Below, piece by piece: positions 9,473 through 17,981 of a stretch of DNA of 48,565 bases; position 1 is the stretch's first letter, and each line of letters begins with the position of its first letter. This DNA comes from an uncultured Bacteroides sp. GTDB taxonomy: Bacteria > Bacteroidota > Bacteroidia > Bacteroidales > Bacteroidaceae. The translations under genes and the position numbers were made by a program. Below the pieces are notes generated by a model that ran no database searches, was not told the DNA's origin, and was given only the letters and a program-made list of their open reading frames with translations. The stretch spans positions 1 through 48,565 of the forward strand of contig NZ_CAJLKP010000046.1 in assembly GCF_905207245.1 (NCBI RefSeq), written 5' to 3'.

Positions 9473-10072
9473 ATGAACGCGCGACTTAACATATTAATAA
9501 TAACTGTGTTTCTTCTGTTCGGTACCTCCCTCTGCCAGGCGCAGGAAACGAAGACGGAAGGATACCTGGTTCCTATGTGCGTTTACGAAGGCGATACCAT
9601 TCCTTATGTAAAAATACCCATCGTTTATATTTTCAAACCCCTGAAATTCAAAAACAAGAAGCAACAAAACGAATACAACAGGCTGGTATATAACGTAAAG
9701 AAAGTATTGCCCATTTCCAAAGAAATTAACCGGGCGATTATTGAAACCTACGAGTACATGATAACTTTGCCCGATGAGAAGAGTCGCCAGAAACACATGA
9801 AGGCGGTAGAGAAAAGCTTGAAAGAACAATATACTCCACGTATGAAAAAGCTCTCTTTTTCTCAAGGTAAACTGTTGATAAAGTTAGTGGACCGCCAAAC
9901 CAACTCTACAGGCTATGAATTGGTAAAAGCCTTCATGGGACCTTTCAAAGCTGGTTTCTACCAGACTTTTGCTGCGCTGTTCGGCGCCAGTCTGAAAAAG
10001 CAATACGATCCTACGGGAGATGATGCGCTTACCGAACGGGTTATTTTATTAGTGGAAAGCGGACAGTTATAA
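9473..10072 (+). CDS. DUF4294 family secreted protein
   Basis: A 199-aa protein with an N-terminal signal peptide (cleavage probable after LCQAQ) followed by the DUF4294 pattern: GDTIPYVKIPIVYIFKPLKFKN, then NVKKVLPISKEINRAIIETYEYM, and near the C-terminus a helical segment with FMGPFKAGFYQTFAALFGASLKKQYDP. The family is widespread in Bacteroidetes and has no assigned function. The mature protein is basic and helical and probably periplasmic. The start is fixed by the signal peptide. It is a single-gene unit, convergent with the RNA methyltransferase gene. Confidence 0.85.
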   Translation: MNARLNILIITVFLLFGTSLCQAQETKTEGYLVPMCVYEGDTIPYVKIPIVYIFKPLKFKNKKQQNEYNRLVYNVKKVLPISKEINRAIIETYEYMITLPDEKSRQKHMKAVEKSLKEQYTPRMKKLSFSQGKLLIKLVDRQTNSTGYELVKAFMGPFKAGFYQTFAALFGASLKKQYDPTGDDALTERVILLVESGQL

Positions 10073-10311
10073 AGATAGTATAACTTATCATTTACTTCAT
10101 TTCAAAATAGATTATTAGTAATAACTTGTTTATTATCTGTTGATAGCTTGTTAAGAACCTGTTATCAATAAAACTTATTATCAGAATAAAACAATGTATT
10201 TCAGCCTATTAAAGTTGTTTATAACTTATATGAACAGTTGTTTATTTCTCTATTGATAAAGGCACAGCAATGCCTGTTTGAACAGTGTTCTCACAACTTA
10301 TCAACAGCCTG

Positions 10312-10839
10312 TTATTTCAGTTTCTTAAATAAATCCCAGATAACAATACCTGCCGTTACAGATACGTTCAACGAATGTTTGGTGCCATATTGAGGTATTT
10401 CAATGCACCCGTCAGAATGGTCAATAACTTCCTGCTGAACCCCTTTCACTTCATTTCCCATCACCACAGCATACTTCCCGGCCTTATCCAGCACCAGCTC
10501 ATCCAGCATAATGCTACCTTCCGCCTGTTCTACCGAATAAACCATATATCCCTCTTTTTTGAGGTTATCAACCGCTTCAACACAGTTATCAACATACTTC
10601 CAGTCCACAGTGAATTCGGCTCCTAAAGCCGTTTTATGCATTTCAGGATGGGGTGGAGTAGCTGTAATGCCACACAAATAAATACATTCTACCCTGAAAG
10701 CATCCGAAGTACGGAACACGGAACCTATGTTATGAAGACTGCGGATATTATCCAATACTACCACCAAAGGCAGCTTTTCAGCTTCCTTGAACTCCTCTAC
10801 ACTAATACGGTTCAGTTCGGTTATCTTTAGTTTACGCAT
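10312..10839 (-). CDS. SpoU/TrmH-family RNA 2'-O-methyltransferase
   Basis: A 175-aa SPOUT-fold methyltransferase that transfers a methyl group from S-adenosylmethionine to a ribose 2'-OH of rRNA or tRNA. Motif 1 is visible as LDNIRSLHNIGSVFRTSDAF (Asn and Arg conserved), motif 2 as VVMGNEVKGV, and motif 3 as IPQYGTKHSLNVSVTAGIVIWDL, which form the knotted SAM site. The protein lacks the N-terminal RNA-binding domain of RlmB, so it is one of the short TrmH/TrmL-like forms; the target nucleotide cannot be inferred. It is divergent from nadA across 487 bases and has a TATCTTTG -7 box upstream at 10888-10895. Confidence 0.9.
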   Translation of the reverse strand: MRKLKITELNRISVEEFKEAEKLPLVVVLDNIRSLHNIGSVFRTSDAFRVECIYLCGITATPPHPEMHKTALGAEFTVDWKYVDNCVEAVDNLKKEGYMVYSVEQAEGSIMLDELVLDKAGKYAVVMGNEVKGVQQEVIDHSDGCIEIPQYGTKHSLNVSVTAGIVIWDLFKKLK

Positions 10840-11326
10840 AACACTATATATTCAGCACAGTTTATCTATTATATACACTTCCCGTTGCAAAGATACTTCT
10901 TTCCGTTCACATCCCTGTTAATAACCGTTTAAAAGCTGTCAAAACAGGCGGGAAAGAAATTAAAAAATAATCCTTGCAATATTCAAAACAACGTATATGT
11001 ACCCACCGGAATGAACATTCCAAAAAAGTTAAGGGAAACTTTCCGAGGTTATATAAACACATTTTTCAGCCCTATTACACCGGTTTATAACTATAAAGTT
11101 ATTAACTTTGCACTTTATCAACAAGCTGTTAATGGAGTTTTGCAGAAGGCTTATTATCAAGAGATACATACCTTATTTACCCGTTGATAACGTACGAATA
11201 AAGTTTTATCTCATACTAATAACTTCTCCGGCAAGAAAAATCGTATTAACTTGTCGACACTATTAACAGGCTATCATCACCATCAAAGGATTTTTAAATT
11301 TAGAAAGAGAAATAAAAAATATAATT
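10840..11326. other. 487-base intergenic region between the RNA methyltransferase gene and nadA
   Basis: AT-rich region without an ORF I would accept. It holds a -7 box for the methyltransferase gene, three of the DnaA-box-like sites (11115-11123, 11154-11162, 11182-11190) and many ttaataac/gttataac words. I could not identify a convincing promoter directly before nadA. Confidence 0.5.
10888..10895 (-). promoter_or_regulatory. -7 box of the RNA methyltransferase gene
   Basis: Read on the minus strand as TATCTTTG, matching TAnnTTTG. The predicted transcript start lies about 43 bases before the ATG at 10839. The -33 element is weak. Confidence 0.45.
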
Positions 11327-12265
11327 ATGGATAATCTCATAGAAGCTATCAAGCAACTGAAAAAGGAAAAGAATGCGATTATTCTGGGGCACTACTACCA
11401 GAAGGGGGAAATACAAGACATAGCCGATTACGTCGGCGATAGTCTGGCATTGGCTCAATGGGCAGCCAAAACGGAAGCGGATATCATTGTGATGTGCGGT
11501 GTTCACTTTATGGGTGAAACGGCTAAGGTGCTTTGTCCGAATAAGAAAGTGCTGGTTCCTGATATGGCAGCCGGTTGTTCGTTGGCGGACAGTTGTCCGG
11601 CAGACAAGTTCAGTCAGTTTGTCAAAGAGCATCCCGGATATACGGTGATATCCTATGTGAATACAACGGCTGCCGTGAAAGCAGTGACGGATGTTGTGGT
11701 GACTTCCACCAATGCAAAGCAGATAGTGGAAAGCTTCCCCAAAGATGAGAAAATAATCTTTGGTCCGGACAGAAACCTGGGGAATTATATCAACTCTATC
11801 ACCGGGCGCAATATGTTATTATGGGACGGCGCATGCCATGTACACGAACAATTCTCGGTTGAAAAGATTGTTGAATTAAAGGCTCAGTATCCCGATGCAG
11901 TGGTGTTGGCACATCCCGAATGTAAGAGTACGGTTCTGAAGTTGGCCGATGTGGTAGGTTCTACGGCAGCGCTGTTGAAATATGCGGTGAATCATCCCGA
12001 AAAGAAGTATATTGTTGCCACCGAATCGGGTATTCTTCATGAGATGCAGAAGAAATGTCCGCAGACAACGTTTATTCCGGCTCCTCCCAACGATAGTACG
12101 TGTGCTTGCAATGAGTGTAGCTTCATGAGATTAAATACGCTGGAAAAGCTTTATAATTGCTTGAGAAACGAATCACCGGAGATTATAGTAGATGCGGAGA
12201 TTGCAGAGAAGGCGGTAAAGCCGATTAAGAGGATGCTGGAGATATCGGCAAAGTTGGGATTATAA
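11327..12265 (+). CDS. nadA: Quinolinate synthase NadA
   Basis: A 312-aa cytoplasmic [4Fe-4S] enzyme that condenses iminoaspartate with dihydroxyacetone phosphate to quinolinate in de novo NAD synthesis. The sequence shows the three-fold repeated NadA architecture: GHYYQKGEIQDIADYVGDSL near residue 21, CGVHFMGETAKVL near 57, VPDMAAGCSLADSCP with Cys84, GPDRNLGNYI near 146, DGACHVHEQF with Cys170, HPECKSTV near 196, ATESGILHEM near 231, and CACNECSFMRLNTLEKL near 259. Cys84, Cys170 and one cysteine of the CACNEC cluster should ligate the iron-sulfur cluster. nadB and nadC are not adjacent. A strong hairpin with a T-run follows the stop codon. Confidence 0.97.
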   Translation: MDNLIEAIKQLKKEKNAIILGHYYQKGEIQDIADYVGDSLALAQWAAKTEADIIVMCGVHFMGETAKVLCPNKKVLVPDMAAGCSLADSCPADKFSQFVKEHPGYTVISYVNTTAAVKAVTDVVVTSTNAKQIVESFPKDEKIIFGPDRNLGNYINSITGRNMLLWDGACHVHEQFSVEKIVELKAQYPDAVVLAHPECKSTVLKLADVVGSTAALLKYAVNHPEKKYIVATESGILHEMQKKCPQTTFIPAPPNDSTCACNECSFMRLNTLEKLYNCLRNESPEIIVDAEIAEKAVKPIKRMLEISAKLGL

Positions 12266-12291
12266 TCTCAAATCATACATACTTCTATTTA

Positions 12292-12347
12292 ATATTCCAT
12301 CTGTCATGCTTCGATTTCATTCGGCATGGCAGATGGAATATTTTTTT
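12292..12347 (+). terminator. Rho-independent terminator of nadA
   Basis: Arms 12292-12309 and 12324-12341 (18 bases, 17 matching, one G-U-type position) with a 14-base loop, followed by T7. It lies 26 bases after the nadA stop codon. Confidence 0.88.
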
Positions 12348-12420
12348 CCCGAATTTAGGTGTAGTTATCCTGAACCTGATGATTTATAATATACTGTTAT
12401 ATAGGTGTATATAGCAGTAG

Positions 12421-12448
12421 TGTAACGTACATTAATGTATTTGTTACA
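12421..12448. promoter_or_regulatory. Dyad upstream of susC, candidate regulator-binding site
   Basis: A perfect 12-base palindrome TACATTAATGTA (12428-12439) is flanked by TGTAAC (12421-12426) and GTTACA (12443-12448), giving nested two-fold symmetry. It sits about 72-99 bases upstream of the predicted susC -7 box, a suitable position for an activator such as the HTCS encoded at 20158-24240. The link to that regulator is inference. Confidence 0.4.
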
Positions 12449-12519
12449 TTTTTATTTAAAATGAGACCTCCTTAGAGATACATGCGACATGGATATGAAT
12501 GTATAAAAAATCGAATCAA

Positions 12520-12527
12520 TACATTTG
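12520..12527 (+). promoter_or_regulatory. -7 box of the susC/susD operon
   Basis: TACATTTG matches TAnnTTTG. The predicted leader is about 170 bases to the ATG at 12707. No good -33 element is present, as expected for an activator-dependent promoter. Confidence 0.45.
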
Positions 12528-12706
12528 CGGCGGGAGTGTGATTGGTATGCTATATGCCACATGGAAATGAATTTCCCTTCCCTTATATTAATCTTAAATA
12601 ATTGAAAAGCTATGGAATGTATGTATGATGACAGTTAGGGAGCTATTGTGGTAATAGCTAATGATGGGAGAAAAAATACTATTAATTAATTCTTAAACTA
12701 ATTATA

Positions 12707-15700
12707 ATGAAAAATGTAACTAAGAAAATTCAGAAGATTCCTTTTCTGTTTATGCTTGTGCTTTTTACGTGTATATCAGCATCGGCACAAATTCAAGTCA
12801 AGGGTACTGTTGTCTCAGCTAATGATTCTGAGCCAATGATTGGTGTTGCTATTCTTGAAGAAGGAACCAACAACGGTTGTATTACCGATCTCAATGGTAA
12901 TTATTCTATTCAGGTGAATAACAGTAATGCTACTCTTACCGTTTCTTTTATAGGCTACAAAACACAGACTGTTAAAGTCGACGGTCGTAGCATAATTAAC
13001 TTTCGTTTGGAAGAAGATACAAAAATGCTTGATGAGGTTGTGGTTGTAGGTTATGGTGTTCAGCGCAAAAGTGACTTGACAGGCGCTGTTGCCTCTGTAA
13101 ACTCTAAAGACCTTAAAGGTTTGGCTACAACCGATGCTGCTGCTGCTCTTCAGGGTAAAGCCGCAGGTATTCAAATATTGAACTCATCAGGCGCTCCGGG
13201 TAACGGTGCTGAAATCCGTGTACGTGGTTATTCTTCTAATTCTGGAAATATTGGTCCTCTCTTGATTGTAGATGGCTTGAAAGTTTCAAGCATCCAGTAT
13301 CTTGATCCGAGCTTGATTGAGTCTATGGAAGTATTGAAAGATGCTGCTTCCGCAGCAATCTATGGTTCTGAAGCAGGTAATGGTGTAGTACTCATCACAA
13401 CCAAAAATGGAGGAAACAAAGGTAGCGGTAAGATTACATATGATGCACGTTATACAATGAACCAACTTGGACATGTACCACAATTGCTGAATGCAGAAGA
13501 ATTCAAGGACTGGATGGGCATGCAAGGATATAACGTCGAGGCTGCTATGTCGGATGCTATCCGCGACTATAATTGGAATCCAAATACAGATACAAATTGG
13601 TTTGATGAATTTATGGGTACTTCTTGGAGCAAACAGCACTCTTTTTCATTTCAGGGTGGTAACGACAAGGGGCAGTATTTTGCAAACCTCACATACGTTA
13701 ATCAGGATGGTATCGTAAAAGGTAAAAACGACTACTATGAACGTTTAACTGCCCAGATCAATGCTGATTATAAAATAAAACCTTGGTTGCAGGTAGGTAC
13801 CAATACTTCTATAGAGAAATGGCGTAGAGGCAGCGTATCAGAATATGGTTATGGTTCTGCTTTTGAAATGCTTCTTGTAATGGATCCTTTGACTCCTACA
13901 CACTGGACAGACCGCAGCCAATATCTTGCTGCCACAGGTTCTACTTATGACGCAGTTCAGAATGGAACTTCTGATACAAATTATCGTTTCTATGGCGATG
14001 ATAAAGGTATGTACGCTACTTCATACTTCAATACAGAACTTGCTGGTGGTACTCCATTTGCACAGCGCGATAAGAATGCTAATAATAAAAATGGCGGCAT
14101 CAATGTACATAGTACATTCTTCGCAAACTTGACCCCATTTAAGGGCTTTACATTTACTTCTCGTTTTGGTACTCGCATTACTCAGGGTAATACTTACAGC
14201 TATGCAGAACCTTATTATGTCACCGGTCGTGTAAGTGATACCAAGTACTCTATCAGCCAGACTACAAGCACTGGTCTATACTATCAGTGGGAGAACTTTG
14301 CCAACTATATGACTTCAATTGGCAAGCACACCATTTCGGTAATGGCAGGTATGTCGTATATTCAGAGCGAAAGCAACGGTACGACAGCAGGTGCATCAGG
14401 TGAAGAATTGCTTTCTTCATACGAAGAAAATTTCCGTTACTTGGATTGTGTACTTGTATCAGATAAGGTTTCTCGTACATTCAGCGGAACACCAAGCAAG
14501 TCTTCAAGCATTTCATACTTTGGTCGCTTAGGATATACTTATGACAATCGCTATAGCTTACAAGCCAATTTCCGTGCTGACGCATTCGATACTTCAAAAC
14601 TTCCGGCGGATAAACGTTGGGGATACTTCCCATCATTATCAGCAGGTTGGACACTCAGCAACGAGAAATTCTTTAAAGATTTAGTTCCTGATAACATTGT
14701 TTCATTTGCCAAGCTACGTGCCTCTTGGGGGCGTAACGGTAATATCAACGTACTTAACGGTTATAAATATTCTTCTTCTATTGCAACCGGCGGTCAGTGG
14801 TATCAATATGGTAATGGTACAACTGTTACAAATGGTTCTATGCCAAGCGGTTTGGCTAATCCTAACCTTACTTGGGAAACTTCTGACCAGTTGGACTTCG
14901 GGCTTGACTTACGTTTGTTCAATGATGCTTTGACAATAAGCATGGACTACTATAAAAAAACTACCAAAGACCTTCTTGTAGATGCTCCATGTTTGCCTGA
15001 GACAGGTGTATCTTCACAGATGATTAATGCAGGTGAGGTACAGAACAAAGGTTTTGAATTTGAAGCATCTTATAAAGGAAACATAGGTAAACTGAATTAC
15101 TCAGTATCAGGTAATTTCGCAACATTGAAGAATGAAGTAACTTACCTTGATGATCGTATCACACGTATCTCGGGTGGAAGTATTTCAGGTGCAAACTCTA
15201 CTATATACACTAACTTCGAACAAGGTATGCCGGTATGGTATATGCGTGGTTACAAATATGTAGGTAAGAATTCTGAAGGACAGCCTCTTTATCTCGACAA
15301 AGAAGGTAATGAGACATTAACTCCGGGTGATGAAGATCAATTCAATATCGGTAAAGGTATTCCTGATTTTACATACGGTATTACAATCAACCTTGAATAC
15401 AAGGGTTTCGATTTCTCGGTATTCGGTACAGGTACAGTAGGAAATGATGTTTACTACGGTATGTATCGTACAGGCTACAACAATATCTCTAAGCATTTCT
15501 ACGATGAAGCCAAGAAGGGGAATATGCCTAATCTTAACACAATTGCAGGTGATAAAATTTACTGGTCATCTTCTGCTCTTGTATTTGACGGATCATACTT
15601 CAAGATTAAGCAATTGCAGTTAGGATACACATTGCCAAAGTCTATCACAAAAAAGGTATTTATAGAGAACCTTCGTGCTTACGTGTCACTTGACGACTTC

Positions 15701-15829
15701 TTCACATTTACATCTTATCCGGGTCTTGACCCTGAAATTGCTTCAAGAAGTGGTAATAATGTAGGTCTTGATGCCGGTGCATATCCTACAATGCGCAAGA
15801 TGACATTTGGTCTTAACGTAACATTCTAA
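12707..15829 (+). CDS. SusC-like TonB-dependent outer-membrane transporter
   Basis: A 1040-aa outer-membrane protein of the SusC/RagA family that imports oligosaccharides using TonB energy, working with the SusD-like lipoprotein encoded next. Visible: signal peptide ending near SASAQ, a carboxypeptidase-regulatory-like domain (residues about 30-110, IQVKGTVV..MIGVAILEEG), the DEVVVVGYGVQRKSDLTGAV segment that begins the family signature, the plug domain with LQGKAAGIQI, IRVRGYSS and VLKDAASAAIYGSEAGNGVVLITTKNG, and a C-terminal 22-stranded barrel ending in FGLNVTF with the terminal aromatic. There is no STN domain, so it is unlikely to signal through an anti-sigma factor. Length is standard. 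The stop is 24 bases before susD. Confidence 0.97.
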   Translation: MKNVTKKIQKIPFLFMLVLFTCISASAQIQVKGTVVSANDSEPMIGVAILEEGTNNGCITDLNGNYSIQVNNSNATLTVSFIGYKTQTVKVDGRSIINFRLEEDTKMLDEVVVVGYGVQRKSDLTGAVASVNSKDLKGLATTDAAAALQGKAAGIQILNSSGAPGNGAEIRVRGYSSNSGNIGPLLIVDGLKVSSIQYLDPSLIESMEVLKDAASAAIYGSEAGNGVVLITTKNGGNKGSGKITYDARYTMNQLGHVPQLLNAEEFKDWMGMQGYNVEAAMSDAIRDYNWNPNTDTNWFDEFMGTSWSKQHSFSFQGGNDKGQYFANLTYVNQDGIVKGKNDYYERLTAQINADYKIKPWLQVGTNTSIEKWRRGSVSEYGYGSAFEMLLVMDPLTPTHWTDRSQYLAATGSTYDAVQNGTSDTNYRFYGDDKGMYATSYFNTELAGGTPFAQRDKNANNKNGGINVHSTFFANLTPFKGFTFTSRFGTRITQGNTYSYAEPYYVTGRVSDTKYSISQTTSTGLYYQWENFANYMTSIGKHTISVMAGMSYIQSESNGTTAGASGEELLSSYEENFRYLDCVLVSDKVSRTFSGTPSKSSSISYFGRLGYTYDNRYSLQANFRADAFDTSKLPADKRWGYFPSLSAGWTLSNEKFFKDLVPDNIVSFAKLRASWGRNGNINVLNGYKYSSSIATGGQWYQYGNGTTVTNGSMPSGLANPNLTWETSDQLDFGLDLRLFNDALTISMDYYKKTTKDLLVDAPCLPETGVSSQMINAGEVQNKGFEFEASYKGNIGKLNYSVSGNFATLKNEVTYLDDRITRISGGSISGANSTIYTNFEQGMPVWYMRGYKYVGKNSEGQPLYLDKEGNETLTPGDEDQFNIGKGIPDFTYGITINLEYKGFDFSVFGTGTVGNDVYYGMYRTGYNNISKHFYDEAKKGNMPNLNTIAGDKIYWSSSALVFDGSYFKIKQLQLGYTLPKSITKKVFIENLRAYVSLDDFFTFTSYPGLDPEIASRSGNNVGLDAGAYPTMRKMTFGLNVTF

Positions 15830-15853
15830 ACCAACCATTAATACTGATAAAAA

Positions 15854-17590
15854 ATGAAAAAATATATATATTCATTTGCGGTATGTGCCGCACTGTTCTG
15901 TGCATCTTGCGATGAAAGTCGTTTGGATATTGAGCAGAAGGCTGTTAGTTCTACTGACAACTTCTATAAAACCGACCAAGATGCTGTTGATGCTATGACT
16001 GCTGCTTATGCACAGTTCCTTGATAATGTATGTGCATCTGTCGGAATCTATCAGCCACAGTTCACTTTACTCAATTATTCGGCAGATGATGTTTTCTCTG
16101 CTGGTACAAATTATACTGACCACATGGATATGCGTGTATTCGATGAGTTCCGCTATGATACAGGCAACGCTGCTTTAAAAGAACTATATCAGCGTTACTA
16201 TAAATCTATTTATGCAAGTAACCTTGTAATAACATATGTAGATCCGGCTGTGAGTACAGTTATGGCTCGTTGTGTTGCAGAGGCTCGCGTATTACGTGCT
16301 TATTGTCATATGATGGCTGCTCTCACATTCCAATGTCCTCCAAAAGTCGACAAATTACTTGGTGCCGATGACAAACCAACAAATGTCGAAAGTCAAAAAT
16401 CTCTGCTTGAGTGGTGTGCTACCGAGTGTGAAGAAGCTGTTAAGGATTTGGATGACCGTAAAGGTCCTAATGATGTAGAAGGCGCATTTAAAGTTACAAA
16501 GGGTTTTGCATATTTCGTAGCGGGTAAGTCTGCTGTATTCGCCGGCGATATGGCTCGTGCAGAGAAAGTTCTTAAGCCTTTGGTTGAATCTCCTAACTAT
16601 GCACTTGTTCCGGGAAATCGTTTCCGTGACCTGTTCCATGTTGAAGGAAATGGTTGTGAGGAGAAAATTTTCGAAGCTAACTGTTTCGGAAATATCGATA
16701 AAGGTTTCTGGAATAATATTTATCGTGGAGGTTGGATGGTCAACAACGTATTGAATTGGCGTTATGATCGTTTGGGTTCTCGTGCTACTATCTGCGGTGC
16801 AAACGATGGTTGGGGTGGTGGAGCCATCAATTGGAAGTTTGCCGAGAAGATGTACAAAAACGATGGTGACGGTCCACGTCGCAAGGCTACCTTTCTGACT
16901 CCCGATGAGTTCTTGTATGACTCTAAGCTCTGTGGTTGGGAAAGTGATTTCGATGCCAACGGAAATGAGATATCTCTTGACGAGAAGAAGAAAGATCCGA
17001 AACGTGGTATTAAGAGTACAGATGGTTTGTTTTCACATGGTATATATATGGAAGTCAAGAATATAGAATCTCTTAATGACCGTAATATGTCTATCAGTGA
17101 TACTCACAACTCCACATCATTCCGTATAGCCCGTTTAGCTGAAGCATATCTTCTTTATGCAGAGGCTTGTCTTGAAACAGGTAATGTGGCTGAAGGCAAA
17201 AAATATCTTAATGCCATTCAGAAACGTGCAGAAGCTCCTGAGACAGAACTTACAATTCAGACTCTTCGCGATGAAAAGCAGTACGAACTTTGGTTTGAGA
17301 CTTGCCGTTTCCACGATATAGTTCGTTGGGGCATTGTTAAAGAGTGTCAGGATGCTGTTGTTGACCAAGTTCCGCAACTGTATGACGACTTCTTTATCCA
17401 AGGTACATCATACTATGGAAAAGAGCATCATCTACGTGCTGAGTTAACTCATCCTTTATCAGTAGACCAAAACTTACCTGCAAGTTCTTATGGCTTCGTA
17501 AAGGGTAAACATGAATACTTTCCATTTCCAAAAGATGTCATAGACTTAAACAAAGAACTTCATCAACTTAACGGATGGGCAACGAAGTAA
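15854..17590 (+). CDS. SusD/RagB-family glycan-binding lipoprotein
   Basis: A 578-aa surface lipoprotein that caps the SusC-like transporter and captures glycan. The lipobox LFCASC places the lipidated cysteine at residue 19. The SusD fold shows as N-terminal helices with the YFxTDxDAVDAMTAAYAQF-like pattern (here FYKTDQDAVDAMTAAYAQF), TPR-like helices in the middle, and the C-terminal LxEAYLLYAEACLETGN and RFHDIVRWG segments typical of RagB/SusD. The preceding gene is its SusC partner, 24 bases away. Two stem-loops follow the stop codon. The glycan bound cannot be read from the sequence. Confidence 0.96.
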   Translation: MKKYIYSFAVCAALFCASCDESRLDIEQKAVSSTDNFYKTDQDAVDAMTAAYAQFLDNVCASVGIYQPQFTLLNYSADDVFSAGTNYTDHMDMRVFDEFRYDTGNAALKELYQRYYKSIYASNLVITYVDPAVSTVMARCVAEARVLRAYCHMMAALTFQCPPKVDKLLGADDKPTNVESQKSLLEWCATECEEAVKDLDDRKGPNDVEGAFKVTKGFAYFVAGKSAVFAGDMARAEKVLKPLVESPNYALVPGNRFRDLFHVEGNGCEEKIFEANCFGNIDKGFWNNIYRGGWMVNNVLNWRYDRLGSRATICGANDGWGGGAINWKFAEKMYKNDGDGPRRKATFLTPDEFLYDSKLCGWESDFDANGNEISLDEKKKDPKRGIKSTDGLFSHGIYMEVKNIESLNDRNMSISDTHNSTSFRIARLAEAYLLYAEACLETGNVAEGKKYLNAIQKRAEAPETELTIQTLRDEKQYELWFETCRFHDIVRWGIVKECQDAVVDQVPQLYDDFFIQGTSYYGKEHHLRAELTHPLSVDQNLPASSYGFVKGKHEYFPFPKDVIDLNKELHQLNGWATK

Positions 17591-17616
17591 TTAAAGATTA
17601 ATTGTTTGATAACACA

Positions 17617-17660
17617 CATAAGTCTCAAGAAACAGAACTGTAATCAGAATGAGGCTTATG
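17617..17660 (+). terminator. Stem-loop downstream of susD
   Basis: Arms 17617-17627 and 17650-17660 are 11 bases with one G-U-type position and a 22-base loop. There is no T-run, so it is more likely an mRNA-stabilising or processing structure than a simple terminator. Confidence 0.4.
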
Positions 17661-17696
17661 AAGGTTAGGTAGTTAGTGTTGTTCCAATAGGTATGT

Positions 17697-17754
17697 TATA
17701 TAGTGAAAGGTGAGATTTTCGTCGTGAGATGAGAATCTTACTTTTCACTATATA
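17697..17754 (+). terminator. Large hairpin between susD and the esterase genes
   Basis: Arms 17697-17720 and 17731-17754 pair over 24 positions, three of them G-U or similar, with a 10-base loop. No T-run follows directly. It would tend to lower expression of the esterases relative to susC/susD or protect the susCD mRNA end. Confidence 0.5.
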
Positions 17755-17842
17755 GTTTCAATAGTAAAAGAACATAAAAAGTACATTCAAAATTGTATGA
17801 ATTAGATTAAATTATTATGTTTATTGGAAATATGGAATCAGC

Positions 17843-17941
17843 ATGAAAAATAAAAAACTTGTTATGGTTTTGTTGGCAGGTCTGTTCCTTACAAGCATAA
17901 CTGGATTTGTGCAAGATGCAAACTTTTATATGTGTGAATGA
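17843..17941 (+). pseudogene. Signal-peptide-only ORF, probable remnant of a secreted enzyme gene
   Basis: ATG AAA AAT opens a 32-codon frame: a classical signal peptide (MKNKKLVMVLLAGLFLTSITG), then FVQDANFYMCE and a stop. No mature protein exists. The residues after the signal peptide resemble the beginning of Bacteroides SASA-type carbohydrate acetylesterases, which as I recall often start with a QDPNFY-like segment shortly before GQSNM; that resemblance is short and only suggestive. Its place directly ahead of two esterase genes fits a deleted third esterase. It could also be a real small membrane peptide. Confidence 0.4.
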
Positions 17942-17981
17942 ATTTTTACCGAATTTATTTAAGAAATAATTTCTACTTTAT

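Larger units (their letters stand above)
10162..11190. other. Cluster of DnaA-box-like 9-mers, candidate chromosomal origin
   Basis: Eight TTATCAA-type sites lie within 1.03 kb. TTATCAACA occurs at 10298-10306, 10586-10594 and 11115-11123. Related sites are TTATCAACC at 10565-10573, TTATCAACG on the minus strand at 11182-11190, and TTATCAAT/G forms at 10162-10170, 10251-10259 (minus strand) and 11154-11162. Each TTATCAACA differs from the classical TTATCCACA at one base. Two sites fall inside the methyltransferase gene; the rest are in AT-rich intergenic DNA. The methyltransferase and nadA genes point away from the region, as expected for leading-strand genes beside an origin. No dnaA gene is in the window. 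This is inference. Confidence 0.35.
12266..12706. other. 441-base region between nadA and susC: terminator plus susC promoter/leader
   Basis: Contains the nadA terminator (12292-12347), a dyad at 12421-12448, a -7 box at 12520-12527, a 14-base palindrome GGAAATGAATTTCC at 12563-12576 and a 7-base-pair hairpin at 12641-12659 in the predicted susC leader. No ORF is supported. Confidence 0.6.
17591..17981. other. 391-base region between susD and the first esterase
   Basis: Holds two consecutive stem-loops (17617-17660 and 17697-17754) and a 32-codon ORF that consists almost entirely of a signal peptide (17843-17941). Otherwise AT-rich with no supported gene. Confidence 0.6.
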
